Notes: generated by a model from the sequence alone, not told the origin. DNA of 64,000 nucleotides from an uncultured Bacilli bacterium (GCA_949879765.1 CATLBQ010000007.1:1-64000); one strand, 5' to 3'; shown: positions 33,001 to 41,417, counted from the first letter of the stretch. Translations and numbers: made by a program.

Positions 33001-36000
33001 TGCGTCTTCATATGTACCAAATAATACTTTTACACCATCAACTAAAGTTTGTGCATTTTCATTTTCTGCCCAGAAATTTAAATCCAAAATCAATTGATTT
33101 TTTTCATTAAAGAGTGAGAATGATTCATCTTGTAATACGTCACTAATTTCATCAATGAAAGATAATAAGATATCTTTTTCACCAGTATAATCTAACGCAA
33201 CCAATTGATTGTATACATCACCATCTTTTTCAATATCTAAAAGACCAGAGACTTTTAGTAATAAACGAATGATTCTACCTTCAAAACCTTGGATGATTTT
33301 TGAATCAAAAATACCAGACACAATCGTCTTCATAGCATCTACTTGTTCTAAAGCAAGTGCATGTAATCCATCATTTTTGATATCTAATACATTTAAATCC
33401 ACAACGGCTTTTACAACATCAACCAATTGAATAACTTCATTCACCAATTCTTCGGAAGAAATATGATCTAAAATATCTCGAATCAAAGCACTGTCATCTA
33501 TTGTTTCTAATTTTTCAATTTGTGGTACTAAATATTTGTCTAAAACATTTGGCAATATCGCCAATACCACTTGAGATTCAACTATATTTTCAAGTGCTTC
33601 TACTACATAATCTAAGAAAGTATCATTTTCTAATAATTGTTCAATATTCTGACTCAAACTAGACAAATCATAGATATCAAATCCTTCTACATCAATCAAT
33701 TTTGCATAGGTATCAATCAAACTCAATAAAACAAGCGTTTCATGATTCCAATCTACATTTTGGAAAGCTTCTTCTTCTAAAGCTTCAATCCAACCAAATT
33801 GTCTCATTGAAGCAAGAACAAGTTTGTTTTTCAATTGATTGTCACCAAGAAGATGTAATCCCAATGCTTTTTCTACAATCAATTTTAAATTTGCAATTGC
33901 TTGATCACTTGTAAGATCTAGATTTTGGTAAACAAAAGGATTTAAATTTTCTAATACTTTGATTTCATTGGTTGCTTTAGCAATATCCAAGATATCTTTT
34001 AAATCGTCTTTCCATTCTTCACTTGTCATACCACTAACATCTACAATGTCATCAAATTCATTTGCTTTTTGATCAATCCATTCATCTAAGAATTTTTGCA
34101 TTGTTGGTGTACCTGCAAGTTGATACAATTGTAAGTCAACCAATTGACTAGCAAAAGTATTTGCAGATTCAAATTTATCCGTATGCTCTAAAATATCTTG
34201 AACAATATCTACCCAATTTTTAGTTTGGAATTCTTCAACAGATTCAAAACCAAATGTAAGGAATGTTTCATACAAACTAACCAATTGTCCAAATTCTTTT
34301 TGCCATTCTACTTTGCTGAAGTCCACATTGTCTAAAGCATGTTTGGTAATATCTTGAACTTTCTCTATAGAAACGCCAACTGCTACAGCAATATTAACAA
34401 TATCATGCATCTTTTTCGTTGAAAATAATTTGTTTACTACACTACGTAAAATAGTTGCATCTAAATGAAGATAATCTGCTGTTACTCGGTCTGGAAATTC
34501 TTTGAAATTAGCCAAATTAGCAGCTTCTCTAACAGCACTGACAATTTGCTTCAAATCGTCTGTAGTCAGTTCCCCTTTTAACTTTTCAACAGCTTCTAAT
34601 TGGTTGGCATCTTCTAATAATTTTCGAATTTGCTCTTGACGAAGTGCATAGTCAAGTCCTACTGGAACTACTACTTTGTCCGCAATTTGAAGAGATAGAA
34701 TGTGGTGTACCATCACCAATACATCGTCCAAACGGTTCGAATCATTGAGAATATCGTGCAAAATACTATTGTAATTTTCTTTTACATTTTCAATAGTTTT
34801 CAAATCAAATTTTTGTACTTCTTCGTAAATGTTCACTATATCATGGAATTCTTGTTTCCAATTGATGCCTTTAAAATCAATTTGATCTAATGCATCGCCC
34901 ACGATTTCTTTGACTTGAGCTTGATTAAGCCCTATCGCAAGACCAATTTTTACAACATCATATAAACTTGAAGTTTGAGTTTCTTTATCTAATGTTGAAA
35001 AAATTTGATCAACAACAGCATGCAAAATAGCTACATCTAAATTCAAATAATCCACTTCAATCGTTGGATAATTTGAAAAATCAATTAATGGTAATGCCGT
35101 TTTGATGGCAGCTACAACTGCTTTTAAGTCTTCAATCGTCATATCAAAACGAAGACTACTAAATGCATTAAATTGATCTGCATCTTCTAAAAGTTTTTTG
35201 AATCCTTCGATATTAGAAGCATATTCAATTCCAGAAGGTACTGCAATTTGTTTGAGTAATTCTACTTCTAATGCTTGATTGATGATTTCAAACAATGTTT
35301 CTGTTTTACCTGCATTGTTTAAAATATCTTTGATGAATGCATTGGTATCTAACCCTTCAAACGTGGTAACACCAAAGGTTTGGAAATTAGCATACATATC
35401 CACAAGGATATTCAATTCCTTTTTCCAATCGATGTCTTCAATACCACTGACAAATTGATAACCTATCCATTCTACAACCTTTTCATGAGATAACCCTGTA
35501 TTGATTGCAATTGGAAGAATTTTTTGAATCAATTCTGTTTTTGCCAGTACATTCACTACATTTCTCAGTTGTTCTGCATTCATTGTCAAATAGTTGAATT
35601 GATCAAGTGGGAAAATGCCCAATTGGTATGCTTCTACAACAGCATCCAAAATAGCATCTAAATCTTTGCCCCAGTTGATATAACGCAGACTCAAATAATC
35701 TGAGTCTTGATACGCATTGTTAAGTGCTTCTTGAATAACTGGTATTTCATATCCATATTCAATCGCTACAGGCATACCTTCAACCAATAACTTTGATTTT
35801 TTCAATGCATTTAAGGCATTTTGCAATTCTTCAATTGACCATTTTTCGGGATTGGATTTGCCATTTAATGCATTTGCAGCTTTGATAAAAGTGATTAATT
35901 CTTCACTTACACTAATGTTTTGGTTTTTTGTTTCAATTCTTAGCAAATCATCAAACAAACTTTCACTAAATGATTTACCAAAGAAATAACTTGATGCATT

Positions 36001-36843
36001 TGCAAATTTACCTAAACCACTTTCGTCATAGGCTTTTGCAAAGTCAAAAATCATTTCAATGGGATCATCTGTGGAAGTTGTTTGTTGTTCTTTACCATTC
36101 ACCAAATCGGAAATCATTCCTCTGGTTTCTGGAGTAGCTGTGTTAAGAACTGTACAAATCCCAGAAAGTGGCACACAAACCAAAATAACTACAAAGACAC
36201 CTTTCAATGATCCAGCAAGAGCACCCCACCAGCGTTTTTTGCCAGCAGGCTTTTTGACCAACTCATTGGCTTCTTTTGTTACTACAGCTTCTTCGACACT
36301 TTCTTCGCCAGTAGAAATTAAAACTTGTTCCTTTTCAGAAACAGCGGTTTCACTGGCTGCTTGTTCTATAGGTTTTTTCTGCTTTGCTGCACGGATAATC
36401 AACTCAATCATATGTGTAATCAAACGAATGATTGGAGAAATGATTAATACAACTACTGTGCCAGCAAGTAATCCGACTGCGCGGAAGATGGTACCAACCA
36501 CACTATAGAAAAGCGTGTACGTTTCCTTTCCTTCAACTAGTAAATCCTCTCCATTAGGAACAACGCTTCTAGCATATACTAAAATCGCATCCCAAATAGT
36601 AGAGATAGAATCATCTTGGACCCCTAGTATTTCAGCAACTCGTTGACCGGCCTTTACATTGAGTAAAGTGGCTTGATCACCAAATACTAGCCAAGATAAA
36701 ACTAGTAAAACTATGAAAACGGCTACGCACCTAAGTTCTCTTTTTAGTCCACCTAAAAAGCCCCAAAGTGCGAAAAGTAATACTATTACTAGCAATCCCA
36801 AACCAGCAAATAGTAAGATTTGATTAAAATCCATCATTTTCAC
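24100..36843 (-). CDS. Giant CvpA-like-anchored helical-repeat protein (4247 aa)
   Basis: Intact ORF; N-terminal hydrophobic segments ILLFAGLGLLVIVLLFALWGFLGGLKREL, VAVFIVLLVLSWLVF, VVGTIFRAVGLLAGTVVVLIISPIIRLI, LKGVFVVILVCVPLSGICTVL; the remainder is leucine/isoleucine-rich helical repeats with recurring (I/V)(N/D/E)WxxE motifs. Confidence 0.85.
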   Translation of the reverse strand: MKMMDFNQILLFAGLGLLVIVLLFALWGFLGGLKRELRCVAVFIVLLVLSWLVFGDQATLLNVKAGQRVAEILGVQDDSISTIWDAILVYARSVVPNGEDLLVEGKETYTLFYSVVGTIFRAVGLLAGTVVVLIISPIIRLITHMIELIIRAAKQKKPIEQAASETAVSEKEQVLISTGEESVEEAVVTKEANELVKKPAGKKRWWGALAGSLKGVFVVILVCVPLSGICTVLNTATPETRGMISDLVNGKEQQTTSTDDPIEMIFDFAKAYDESGLGKFANASSYFFGKSFSESLFDDLLRIETKNQNISVSEELITFIKAANALNGKSNPEKWSIEELQNALNALKKSKLLVEGMPVAIEYGYEIPVIQEALNNAYQDSDYLSLRYINWGKDLDAILDAVVEAYQLGIFPLDQFNYLTMNAEQLRNVVNVLAKTELIQKILPIAINTGLSHEKVVEWIGYQFVSGIEDIDWKKELNILVDMYANFQTFGVTTFEGLDTNAFIKDILNNAGKTETLFEIINQALEVELLKQIAVPSGIEYASNIEGFKKLLEDADQFNAFSSLRFDMTIEDLKAVVAAIKTALPLIDFSNYPTIEVDYLNLDVAILHAVVDQIFSTLDKETQTSSLYDVVKIGLAIGLNQAQVKEIVGDALDQIDFKGINWKQEFHDIVNIYEEVQKFDLKTIENVKENYNSILHDILNDSNRLDDVLVMVHHILSLQIADKVVVPVGLDYALRQEQIRKLLEDANQLEAVEKLKGELTTDDLKQIVSAVREAANLANFKEFPDRVTADYLHLDATILRSVVNKLFSTKKMHDIVNIAVAVGVSIEKVQDITKHALDNVDFSKVEWQKEFGQLVSLYETFLTFGFESVEEFQTKNWVDIVQDILEHTDKFESANTFASQLVDLQLYQLAGTPTMQKFLDEWIDQKANEFDDIVDVSGMTSEEWKDDLKDILDIAKATNEIKVLENLNPFVYQNLDLTSDQAIANLKLIVEKALGLHLLGDNQLKNKLVLASMRQFGWIEALEEEAFQNVDWNHETLVLLSLIDTYAKLIDVEGFDIYDLSSLSQNIEQLLENDTFLDYVVEALENIVESQVVLAILPNVLDKYLVPQIEKLETIDDSALIRDILDHISSEELVNEVIQLVDVVKAVVDLNVLDIKNDGLHALALEQVDAMKTIVSGIFDSKIIQGFEGRIIRLLLKVSGLLDIEKDGDVYNQLVALDYTGEKDILLSFIDEISDVLQDESFSLFNEKNQLILDLNFWAENENAQTLVDGVKVLFGTYEDANASGSKLIEVLLPTIYDTYVEAKDIIPEDFKSIVEELDLTNASGQTLVHDLRCLVYVLDQLVAVDAQSFLTKGGNIAINDQLSDALCNIIDALHDMELFHGHEEATLSWGVNYIASLLKIELGAINEDFSNVDWQGQKAVYKNIITDIVALFKENQVTDVNAAIEIIQGILKGNHEYDTYVTDANATSILNIIDKIADVEVIDAIIPLGIKCGVKFLGEQGIQLDYIYELTNEQLVDDFRSLVTIDHKLVEDAHIVDYYLDREKGEMALPDESVVLSLVDDIYALNMVQCANGRLAEVVYDKLIALYAQDQVFELSKDDFDFRNIDWASEKEIIKALLALGYDFFETANVQTMYALTNFFKDKWYTYPTVLTDGVGYVATEALRTLQQSQLVGNIIEKGFKYIVDLANRSGKVPFSIDYLSQVSKEALMEDLGTLANILDEAISFGAMEYLRTKNIQMVDLNQAANIVEQMYDLHVVQANESELLFNAINYGLKLINDKWNDTLYVTDSQVKTIDVKQEFTLLAQIIRNAQRVLDKQDLRSITDIQAFISGDTYKKEAFYDVEMGEILSDMVVQVVDSQILQLVLVDVIDLVATQVQKVDLSFLKGTLTKEEWVEDIRTAAKLIVPAIQAELIQLVFGLDVKELPLHMDIYSEMVLVLGDLHLLNHKWADVATLATNQVLGALKVEDRVETSLFEGIRFKDEVSSLVQAIQAAQQSFENAAIVKVKDAIDIMQYKAYKDAKYANEAVVNPLLDALDALLDTQTIQAVLPTAARVGRDQLTKNNATKDFVFILDDLNQLELVQDAKLLVAYLKDAVTVGALEYVTTQDIQNLNVEKIAEMVEGLYDFHMIQKHAPNLMYELFQLATKKVVISFDVTLADFETIQYQNEFASLAEAIVAVRPLMDSLEYTSLKDVMKIVNNKDYQYKAFYKGATLDALVEFAREVLDLETVAFLLPDVFNYGVDQVKGVDVSFLKGAFTKEELVQDARQILLAVAPMDRAEIIDVIFGTKIEDISLHFNDYEEIVAAASELHILNKKWADIAALATNKILEALKSSDTVEASLFEGIVFKDEAPQLIQALEEFKAAYVASNVLTVKDILGIFKNKTYQDEATLNRNVVNAFVNGVDQAVEVKTLQVLLPTFAMHMAKFTGQKGFAMEYLFIDATTEELVADVHTLASISRELLDYGMLEFMLFGGAIDVSTADVINAAINKMQTLHCMNHNEQNLLTALFDKLGIDTTAMALSTIDYQQTWAEINEVVRIAYRIFNAKQADTLSQIKALFTKEFAQELWKVNEQTDTYLDAMIDLAKLCSESELVEAIAFPISEKYVKENNKLFDLIGIHQIYNHPQEFTADLSALATTIESIRTLDLYQIVKEDAPYPFDRSDVVETVVNHLFGLYYFNNDGRLDAVIKAVDGLVSQDLSDITADGVNLKADAPKIIEMYSYFYNITRNKYWTINSNADVKNNNFNMQLLGQASFYENALDFILTYMDTTIYEKTGPAILLVSLPLMKKFAPQYYEALDLEHLTLDVVEHDIPYLEDIVFAMKEMDLTTTIENKAYFTEQMREMVTRIFDDVVALDMLNGHMEAVLTLVAKDFINGKKIAGFEIAEDAFKFETTVFALDKEDMKLVMNELYDLFAREHINNIADAKAYIQQLMNKAGIKAFLSQEANWIMMENIMDALTRMTLVQENGLAMMNNIITPYIEQYSLTLGHASDVSMYTNEEFMEDLALATSVVKALHQLDIVSILNNQNIDYANVDAVEAILSSLADMNYFKYHMDQIIDFVDRRSILPFSIQALHASEFDFAGDMNVFAQMYKDLVPYLTSKYNPFPTYQDIRAFMNSGFNITRDMLSGTNQYRYQFVDAYDKFVQTTTYQLLLPELKEFVETKVPEKYRGVVAAVSFDGLTFEQIKEDALLSATLVRTLVDFGIIDVVKNKDIPFTGTITSTLNAQTTEMTRTEALNSIVDYLEALHCLADRSEVLLEALETLGVITNEIDLSGVNWDYEFAYLRTLITEGIDVFASCGWHTVKEVYAYIKSLNRTNIQSEIKAMARLADTDSLAVVMETLDLSDAFNQLFKPLYNRFVYHRLPVSLGELGNLDTYTVADLDEDMARVARITRAVAQMDAVPGSIKDNVSKDECIIPAQTIIEEVFALNFVDQKKQELVRFANTFVGEIDMSDLDLTGVDLASDGKVLSAYAKEILTIVAQTGLLKVKLQHVGNTELMSAVVALYQGALDTNVFKAISSWGYEKYVLPKLENANLAHRLGIDENSIEPLCQEFGVVLDALLDMGAFSNNGIDFTNTENTDRLFGVFTNVFDLSDKTMTPINKLKKNMYVLGKVDLVYPEGSLKVELKAIYRAMMKALDIITRYGDQLKTEKYELFDDQTFQNEVTALVNQAFESKVLEQISTPIADGIVRIFTKDIVEITILEHMDSQTFVNTFLPDVFNIVEKANVLGLFKKTIDYKNAQGIIDLADIAVHSTSFAPYLDQLMQYACYVVGIDIRDVDFSSVNWEMEYQGLASALREVENVLPTIDIHDKSTMKNNAFLDAVANATPHMENSTILPLVARQFAEKLSQKLFGDRFNQYINHLYQTSYTDDKLMSDYARISDILKAVVDLGYFEGGLDYNYLDPILTLAEEFFALEYTKGLEATLLHAVVKRVDALKAYTFDFDAVQDWTAEQVVLMDALKELVSLSKLMDINNVSSSALEDKAVQAQFVKVVDAMSQSIVGQQFLPQFYMDKVEPMLGNEDYRDIVDFTDPGFTPDKWASEFEKLFVAYSKLQEVGYGTSKEIALQDAKDIMVLMFGTREHQEEGLYTVTSRPQLWLTRFYNRGFFNFPNNAKVSIDTTDDRDWNDEAYQIMDVLDQMMAFETTSGSTFDYNDVYACQDETQLKEFFTTINECVAVRTAVMCIVFNVIEENTTVQQQLEASGLLDTEFQAEYDSYVNGTYVYNEAYWTDAKVQQFASIIARANAL
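29590..31200 (-). repeat. Two clearly related in-frame copies inside the giant gene, offset 1104 nt (368 aa)
   Basis: SFLKGTLTKEEWVEDIR..LHLLNHKWADVATLATNQVLGALKVEDRVETSLFEGIRFKDEVSSLVQAI versus SFLKGAFTKEELVQDAR..LHILNKKWADIAALATNKILEALKSSDTVEASLFEGIVFKDEAPQLIQAL. Confidence 0.8.
34300..35460 (-). repeat. Three W-anchored repeat copies inside the giant gene (spacing 189 and 185 aa)
   Basis: IDWKKELNILVDMYANFQTFG, INWKQEFHDIVNIYEEVQKF, VEWQKEFGQLVSLYETFLTFG; Trp codons at 35425, 34858 and 34303 (plus-strand positions). Confidence 0.75.
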
Positions 36844-36870
36844 CTCTTTTTTTCATGACTTTACTCACTT

Positions 36871-36899
36871 ATTTTACCAAATTTTTATTTTTTTTGCAA
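36871..36899 (-). promoter_or_regulatory. Predicted sigma-A promoter of the giant gene
   Basis: Minus strand TTGCAA - 17 nt - TAAAAT, 28 nt upstream of the start codon. Confidence 0.5.
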
Positions 36900-37037
36900 G
36901 TGTTTTTAACTAATTAGAATGTTTTTACATTTTTTTCGTTTTTACCTTTATATTTTATTTCCTTTTATTGTGAAATATTCCAATTTGTTACAAGCATATA
37001 TACTAGGAATTTTTTGTTTGAATTTTAGATGATAAAA

Positions 37038-37067
37038 AAGAATCCAAATCCATAGATTTGAATTCTT
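37038..37067 (-). terminator. Intrinsic terminator of the 1001-aa gene
   Basis: aagaatccaaatc-cata-gatttgaattctt hairpin (one mismatch) with T run on the minus strand. Confidence 0.65.
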
Positions 37068-37078
37068 ACTTGGGCTAT

Positions 37079-40000
37079 TTATAATATCTCTAAATAAGTT
37101 AAAACAGCAGTAATCACAGCACTTTCTTCTACTTGAGTAGCTAGTTCTGGATAATCTTGTATATTAAATTCTTCTTGTTGGCTTATGGCTTCTTGGTACG
37201 TTGTGAGTGCAGCTGTTAGTGTAGCGGCTTCTTTTGTCCAATCGACATGTTCATCTATTTCTAACCCTTCATTTCCAACAAGTTGTGATAGCATATCTTG
37301 AGTTAAAGTTGTGCTATTTTCTATTTGATTTAAGGCAGAAAAAGCAGTAGACAAACGCTGGATGTTTTCATCCGTAATGTGATGCTTATCGGTATCTTGA
37401 ATTGCTTGAGCAACATCAATCATATGTCCTATGGTTTTAGCATACATCTGTAGCGATTCTGGGTGCGTAAAATCATACTTGGGTTGTTGCGTGATATCAT
37501 CTATTGGCAAAATATGCATTCCCTTTTCACCTAAAGCGTCATTTAAAAGTTGCCCTACTACTTTAGATGCAAGAATAGATGTACTCGATTGCCTCATGAT
37601 TTGTTCAACTGCACCACCTTGAATAGCACTGGTTTGGAATTGACCTGTTAAGGCATCTTTTAAGAATATATTTTTACTACTTTCTAACACCCTCACTAAC
37701 ACCCCTAGCTCTTGAACCATGGTGTGTTGCATCATTGTTTCTTTTTCTTGTGGTGTAAGCGTCACTGTAAATCCAGTTTGTTGTAATAAACAATCCAAAA
37801 GTGTAAATGTATATGGATTCATGATATGAGAAACATACATATCATCAAAGAAACCACCCACTTTTTGAGCGATATCTAACGCATTGTCTAACGTAGAGAT
37901 ATCTTGTTCTAGGAAAGACAAATCTGTACTCAAATCAATGATATCAAATAACACCTGTTTGAGCAAAGGTTGTTCTTCATTCCAATCGGTTGGTGTACTT
38001 GGTGCTACATAACTTATATATTGATTCATACCACTTAAATCTAAGAATAGTTGTACCAATTGTTGTTCATTCTTTTGTAACAACTGTAAACTGAGTAAAC
38101 AATCTAACATTTGCTCGACTTGAGCTTTGACTTTTTCATCGGTTAAATCCAGTTGATATGCCTGATTTGCATCAAAATGGTCTTTCAGCCGAATCTCTTG
38201 AGCAATTCGATATGCGGTAAAGAACGATTCCACATCAGTTGAAAAATCTTGTTGGAGATACTCCACTTGAATCAAATCGACGATGGGCGCAAATTCTGAA
38301 TGGCGTGTAGCTTGTTGTAACATTTGAATGACTGCTGGCAAATAATATGTTGTAGAAAGGGTAGAACGATTCAAGTCTTCTACTATGGTTTGAATGATGC
38401 TTGGCGTATGCTCATTTTCTAATAATTTGGATAAATCATTTCGGTCAAAAGGACAAGTGAGTACCAATTCATATGCATCTATACAAATGTCCAATAGAAT
38501 TTCGGTTTCTTTTGACCAGTCTACTTCTTCTTTGATAAAGGCATCTATATCGATGCCATATTCACTCACATCAAAACTTTTTTGAATTTGATTGGCCATC
38601 TTCTCTAGAATAGATGGGTAATTATCCTTTAATAAATAAACAGACAAAATATGGCGTTTGGCTTGTTGTAATTGAGTTTTTAATTCCTCAGTAAAGATAT
38701 ATGTACCTTCTACTTTTCGGATATAATCCAATACTTTGGTTTCCTTTAACAATTGGTATGCCTCAACTATTTCTTTTACATCCTTTGCTAAATAGGTTTG
38801 AATATATATCTCATTGATCCAATCTGTTACAAATGCATAGTCAGTCTCTCGCAAATAATCCTGTAAATAAAAATAAGATACTTTCGTAAAACATTCTTCA
38901 AACAATTCAACGGCCATTGCCTTAGTTAACGCATCACTAAAGTCATTTGCAAATGTATCACTTTCTAATAGCTGTTCTGTTTGAAAATCATCTAAATTGA
39001 TATGTTGAAGCAGTTGATAAACAGATTTTAAAAACGGTTCTGTTTCTGAAAAATTTTGGTTAATATCTAATTGTGATAAACGATCAAAATCTAAATTCCA
39101 TTTTTGAATATCTAACTTTTCTTGTTCAGTTTGTAAATAACCAATGATATATGGATAAAAGGCTTCAATGACTCTACTATCTCCTAAATATGTACAAAGT
39201 AAGTGAATATCTTCTTCTGTGAGTAAATCTAACTTTTCGTTGTTTGAAATATCTTGTGATGCACCTTCTACAATCTGTAAAATGCGTGGTAGCATAGGTG
39301 ATAGTGCATCTATTTCTGTGACAAAATTAATAGTTACACCATTGGTTTTGATTTGAAATACATTGCCCAAACGCTTGGCGGCTAAACCAAAAGAACCATT
39401 TTCTTTTTTCCCTAATGTCTTGGTTGTCTTTAATATAAAAGATGAAGACACAATTTCATTAAAATTCTCTGATTGTTCTATATAACTTTCATCTTGTTTT
39501 GCTACTTCTTCTAATGCTTTTTGTGTCACTTCTACAGCACCATATAACGGCAAAACAAAAATATAAAACATAAATATAAATCCGACAAAAGCAATACCTG
39601 CACCCAGTAGTCGGTCTAACAAGAACCGGTGTTTTTTCTTTCTAATTCCAGGAAGGACTAAAAAGAAAATAAATCGCAATAATGGCGCTCCAATCAATAG
39701 CCATACAATAGCAAAAGCAAGACAAATGACAAAACGACCTACCGAAATGGCCATATCTTCAATCAATATATCCATTTTGGCTTCCTTTAATTTATTCATA
39801 TCCCCTTCAAAACATTGATCGGCAACACCTTCTTCAATCCATGTATATAGTGAGGTTTCTTCTTCTGTAAAAATGTGATTTTCCATATAGATGACTTTTT
39901 GGGCTGCTCTTCCCGCAAAAATAAAACAAAGTATCAGTGGAACAATTTTAATAGTTACAATAATTCCTGTTCGAAGCGTCCCTTTGGTAAAACCTTTTAA

Positions 40001-40084
40001 TAGTGCGATTAAACCAATCAATAATACAAAAATATCAATTCCTAATACGATTATTCTGAATGTCTCATTACTCATCATTGACAT
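37079..40084 (-). CDS. CvpA-like-anchored helical protein (1001 aa), architectural relative of the 4247-aa protein
   Basis: TMs IIVLGIDIFVLLIGLIALLKGFTKGTLRTG, VICLAFAIVWLLIGAPLLRFIFFLVL, AGIAFVGFIFMFYIFVLPLYGAVEV; C-terminal EEVDWSKETEILLDICIDAYELV and EHVDWTKEAATLTAALTTYQEA. Confidence 0.8.
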   Translation of the reverse strand: MSMMSNETFRIIVLGIDIFVLLIGLIALLKGFTKGTLRTGIIVTIKIVPLILCFIFAGRAAQKVIYMENHIFTEEETSLYTWIEEGVADQCFEGDMNKLKEAKMDILIEDMAISVGRFVICLAFAIVWLLIGAPLLRFIFFLVLPGIRKKKHRFLLDRLLGAGIAFVGFIFMFYIFVLPLYGAVEVTQKALEEVAKQDESYIEQSENFNEIVSSSFILKTTKTLGKKENGSFGLAAKRLGNVFQIKTNGVTINFVTEIDALSPMLPRILQIVEGASQDISNNEKLDLLTEEDIHLLCTYLGDSRVIEAFYPYIIGYLQTEQEKLDIQKWNLDFDRLSQLDINQNFSETEPFLKSVYQLLQHINLDDFQTEQLLESDTFANDFSDALTKAMAVELFEECFTKVSYFYLQDYLRETDYAFVTDWINEIYIQTYLAKDVKEIVEAYQLLKETKVLDYIRKVEGTYIFTEELKTQLQQAKRHILSVYLLKDNYPSILEKMANQIQKSFDVSEYGIDIDAFIKEEVDWSKETEILLDICIDAYELVLTCPFDRNDLSKLLENEHTPSIIQTIVEDLNRSTLSTTYYLPAVIQMLQQATRHSEFAPIVDLIQVEYLQQDFSTDVESFFTAYRIAQEIRLKDHFDANQAYQLDLTDEKVKAQVEQMLDCLLSLQLLQKNEQQLVQLFLDLSGMNQYISYVAPSTPTDWNEEQPLLKQVLFDIIDLSTDLSFLEQDISTLDNALDIAQKVGGFFDDMYVSHIMNPYTFTLLDCLLQQTGFTVTLTPQEKETMMQHTMVQELGVLVRVLESSKNIFLKDALTGQFQTSAIQGGAVEQIMRQSSTSILASKVVGQLLNDALGEKGMHILPIDDITQQPKYDFTHPESLQMYAKTIGHMIDVAQAIQDTDKHHITDENIQRLSTAFSALNQIENSTTLTQDMLSQLVGNEGLEIDEHVDWTKEAATLTAALTTYQEAISQQEEFNIQDYPELATQVEESAVITAVLTYLEIL

Positions 40085-40151
40085 CCTCCTTATTTCTTAC
40101 ATTCTGCTATATTATACTACAAATCTATGCTTTATTCAAGTGTTTCTGCCA

Positions 40152-41417
40152 TTATCTTTCATTTTCTAAAATTTGGATTGAGACGCCAATGGATTTCAAT
40201 TTAGGGATAATTTGTTCATATCCTCTCAGTATAATTTGCGCATTTTCAATGATTGTGGTGTTGTTTGCTATTGCTGCTAATACAATACAAGCAAAACCAC
40301 ATCGTAAGTCATAGGCCTGTATCGTTGTCCCCATTAATGTCGAAGGAAAAATATGGAGTACCTCTTCTTCTATTGTCATTTTCCCACCCATTTTCTTAAT
40401 AGCTTCTATTTGAGAAAACCGGTTCGGATAGACCAAATCCTTTATCCTAGAAGGTGAAGTAACACTCAAACAAACCACAGATAAGATTTGTTGCAAATCA
40501 GTTGGAAAATGAGGATATATATCTACTATAGTTGTTGTACCTATCAGTGGTACATCATTGATAATTTCTATTTCATTATCCCCAATGCGCATCTGAAGTC
40601 CCATATCCTGTAATGTATGGATGACTTCTTCTATATACCGAATATCTACATTTTGTAGCGTTACATGCGCATGCGGGATGGCACTAGCCAAAAGCAAATA
40701 ACTTCCTGCTTCAATCCGGTCACTCATGATGGTAAAGCTAGCCCCTTTTAATCTTCTTACCCCTTCAATATGAATGGTATCTTGCAACACCTCAATTCGT
40801 GCTCCCATTTGCTTCAACAATGCAATGACCTCTAAGACCTCAGGTTCAGTAGAAGCATTGGATATACTGACTTTGCCTTTTCGCTTGGTACTTGCTAATA
40901 AAATATTAATAGTCGTGCCAACTGATTTTTGGGGTAGATAGATATGGATATCTTCTTTTTTCTGATTCTTTGGTCTTTGAAATATCAATTTACCAGATAC
41001 TTCACGAATCTGATACCCCAGTTTCTCAAAAGCATCGATATGGTAGTCAATCGGACGTCTTGAGAAATTACATCCTCCAGGATATACGGTTTCAAAAGAA
41101 ACATGGCAACCAACTAGGGCACCCATAATATAATACGAAGCCCGAATTTGCCGAATCAAATCCATAGATAAATCGGTTTTAATTTGTTTTTTAGTTAAAA
41201 TCATTTTTTGTTCATCAGGGGTATATTGGATTTCTACACCGATAGATGCTAAAATGTCTTTCATACAAAGGGTATCTGTAATATCGGGAAAATGAGACAA
41301 ACAAATAGGCTCATGGGTAAGAAGGGAGCAAGCCATAAGAGGTAAACTTGCATTCTTAGATCCACTAATCGATAGGGTTCCTTTTAATTGCTCGACGTGA
41401 CAAATTTTTAATTTCAT
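40152..41417 (-). CDS. murA: UDP-N-acetylglucosamine 1-carboxyvinyltransferase
   Basis: GTLSISGSKNASLPLMA, RASYYIMGALVGC, YPGGCNFSRRPIDYHIDAFEKLG with active-site Cys, FPTDLQQIL. Confidence 0.92.
   Translation of the reverse strand: MKLKICHVEQLKGTLSISGSKNASLPLMACSLLTHEPICLSHFPDITDTLCMKDILASIGVEIQYTPDEQKMILTKKQIKTDLSMDLIRQIRASYYIMGALVGCHVSFETVYPGGCNFSRRPIDYHIDAFEKLGYQIREVSGKLIFQRPKNQKKEDIHIYLPQKSVGTTINILLASTKRKGKVSISNASTEPEVLEVIALLKQMGARIEVLQDTIHIEGVRRLKGASFTIMSDRIEAGSYLLLASAIPHAHVTLQNVDIRYIEEVIHTLQDMGLQMRIGDNEIEIINDVPLIGTTTIVDIYPHFPTDLQQILSVVCLSVTSPSRIKDLVYPNRFSQIEAIKKMGGKMTIEEEVLHIFPSTLMGTTIQAYDLRCGFACIVLAAIANNTTIIENAQIILRGYEQIIPKLKSIGVSIQILENER

Noticed and set aside
24110-36508. Plus-strand ORFs (60-149 aa) antisense to the giant gene
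   Set aside because: Shadow ORFs of a repeat-rich coding sequence; composition typical of antisense frames.
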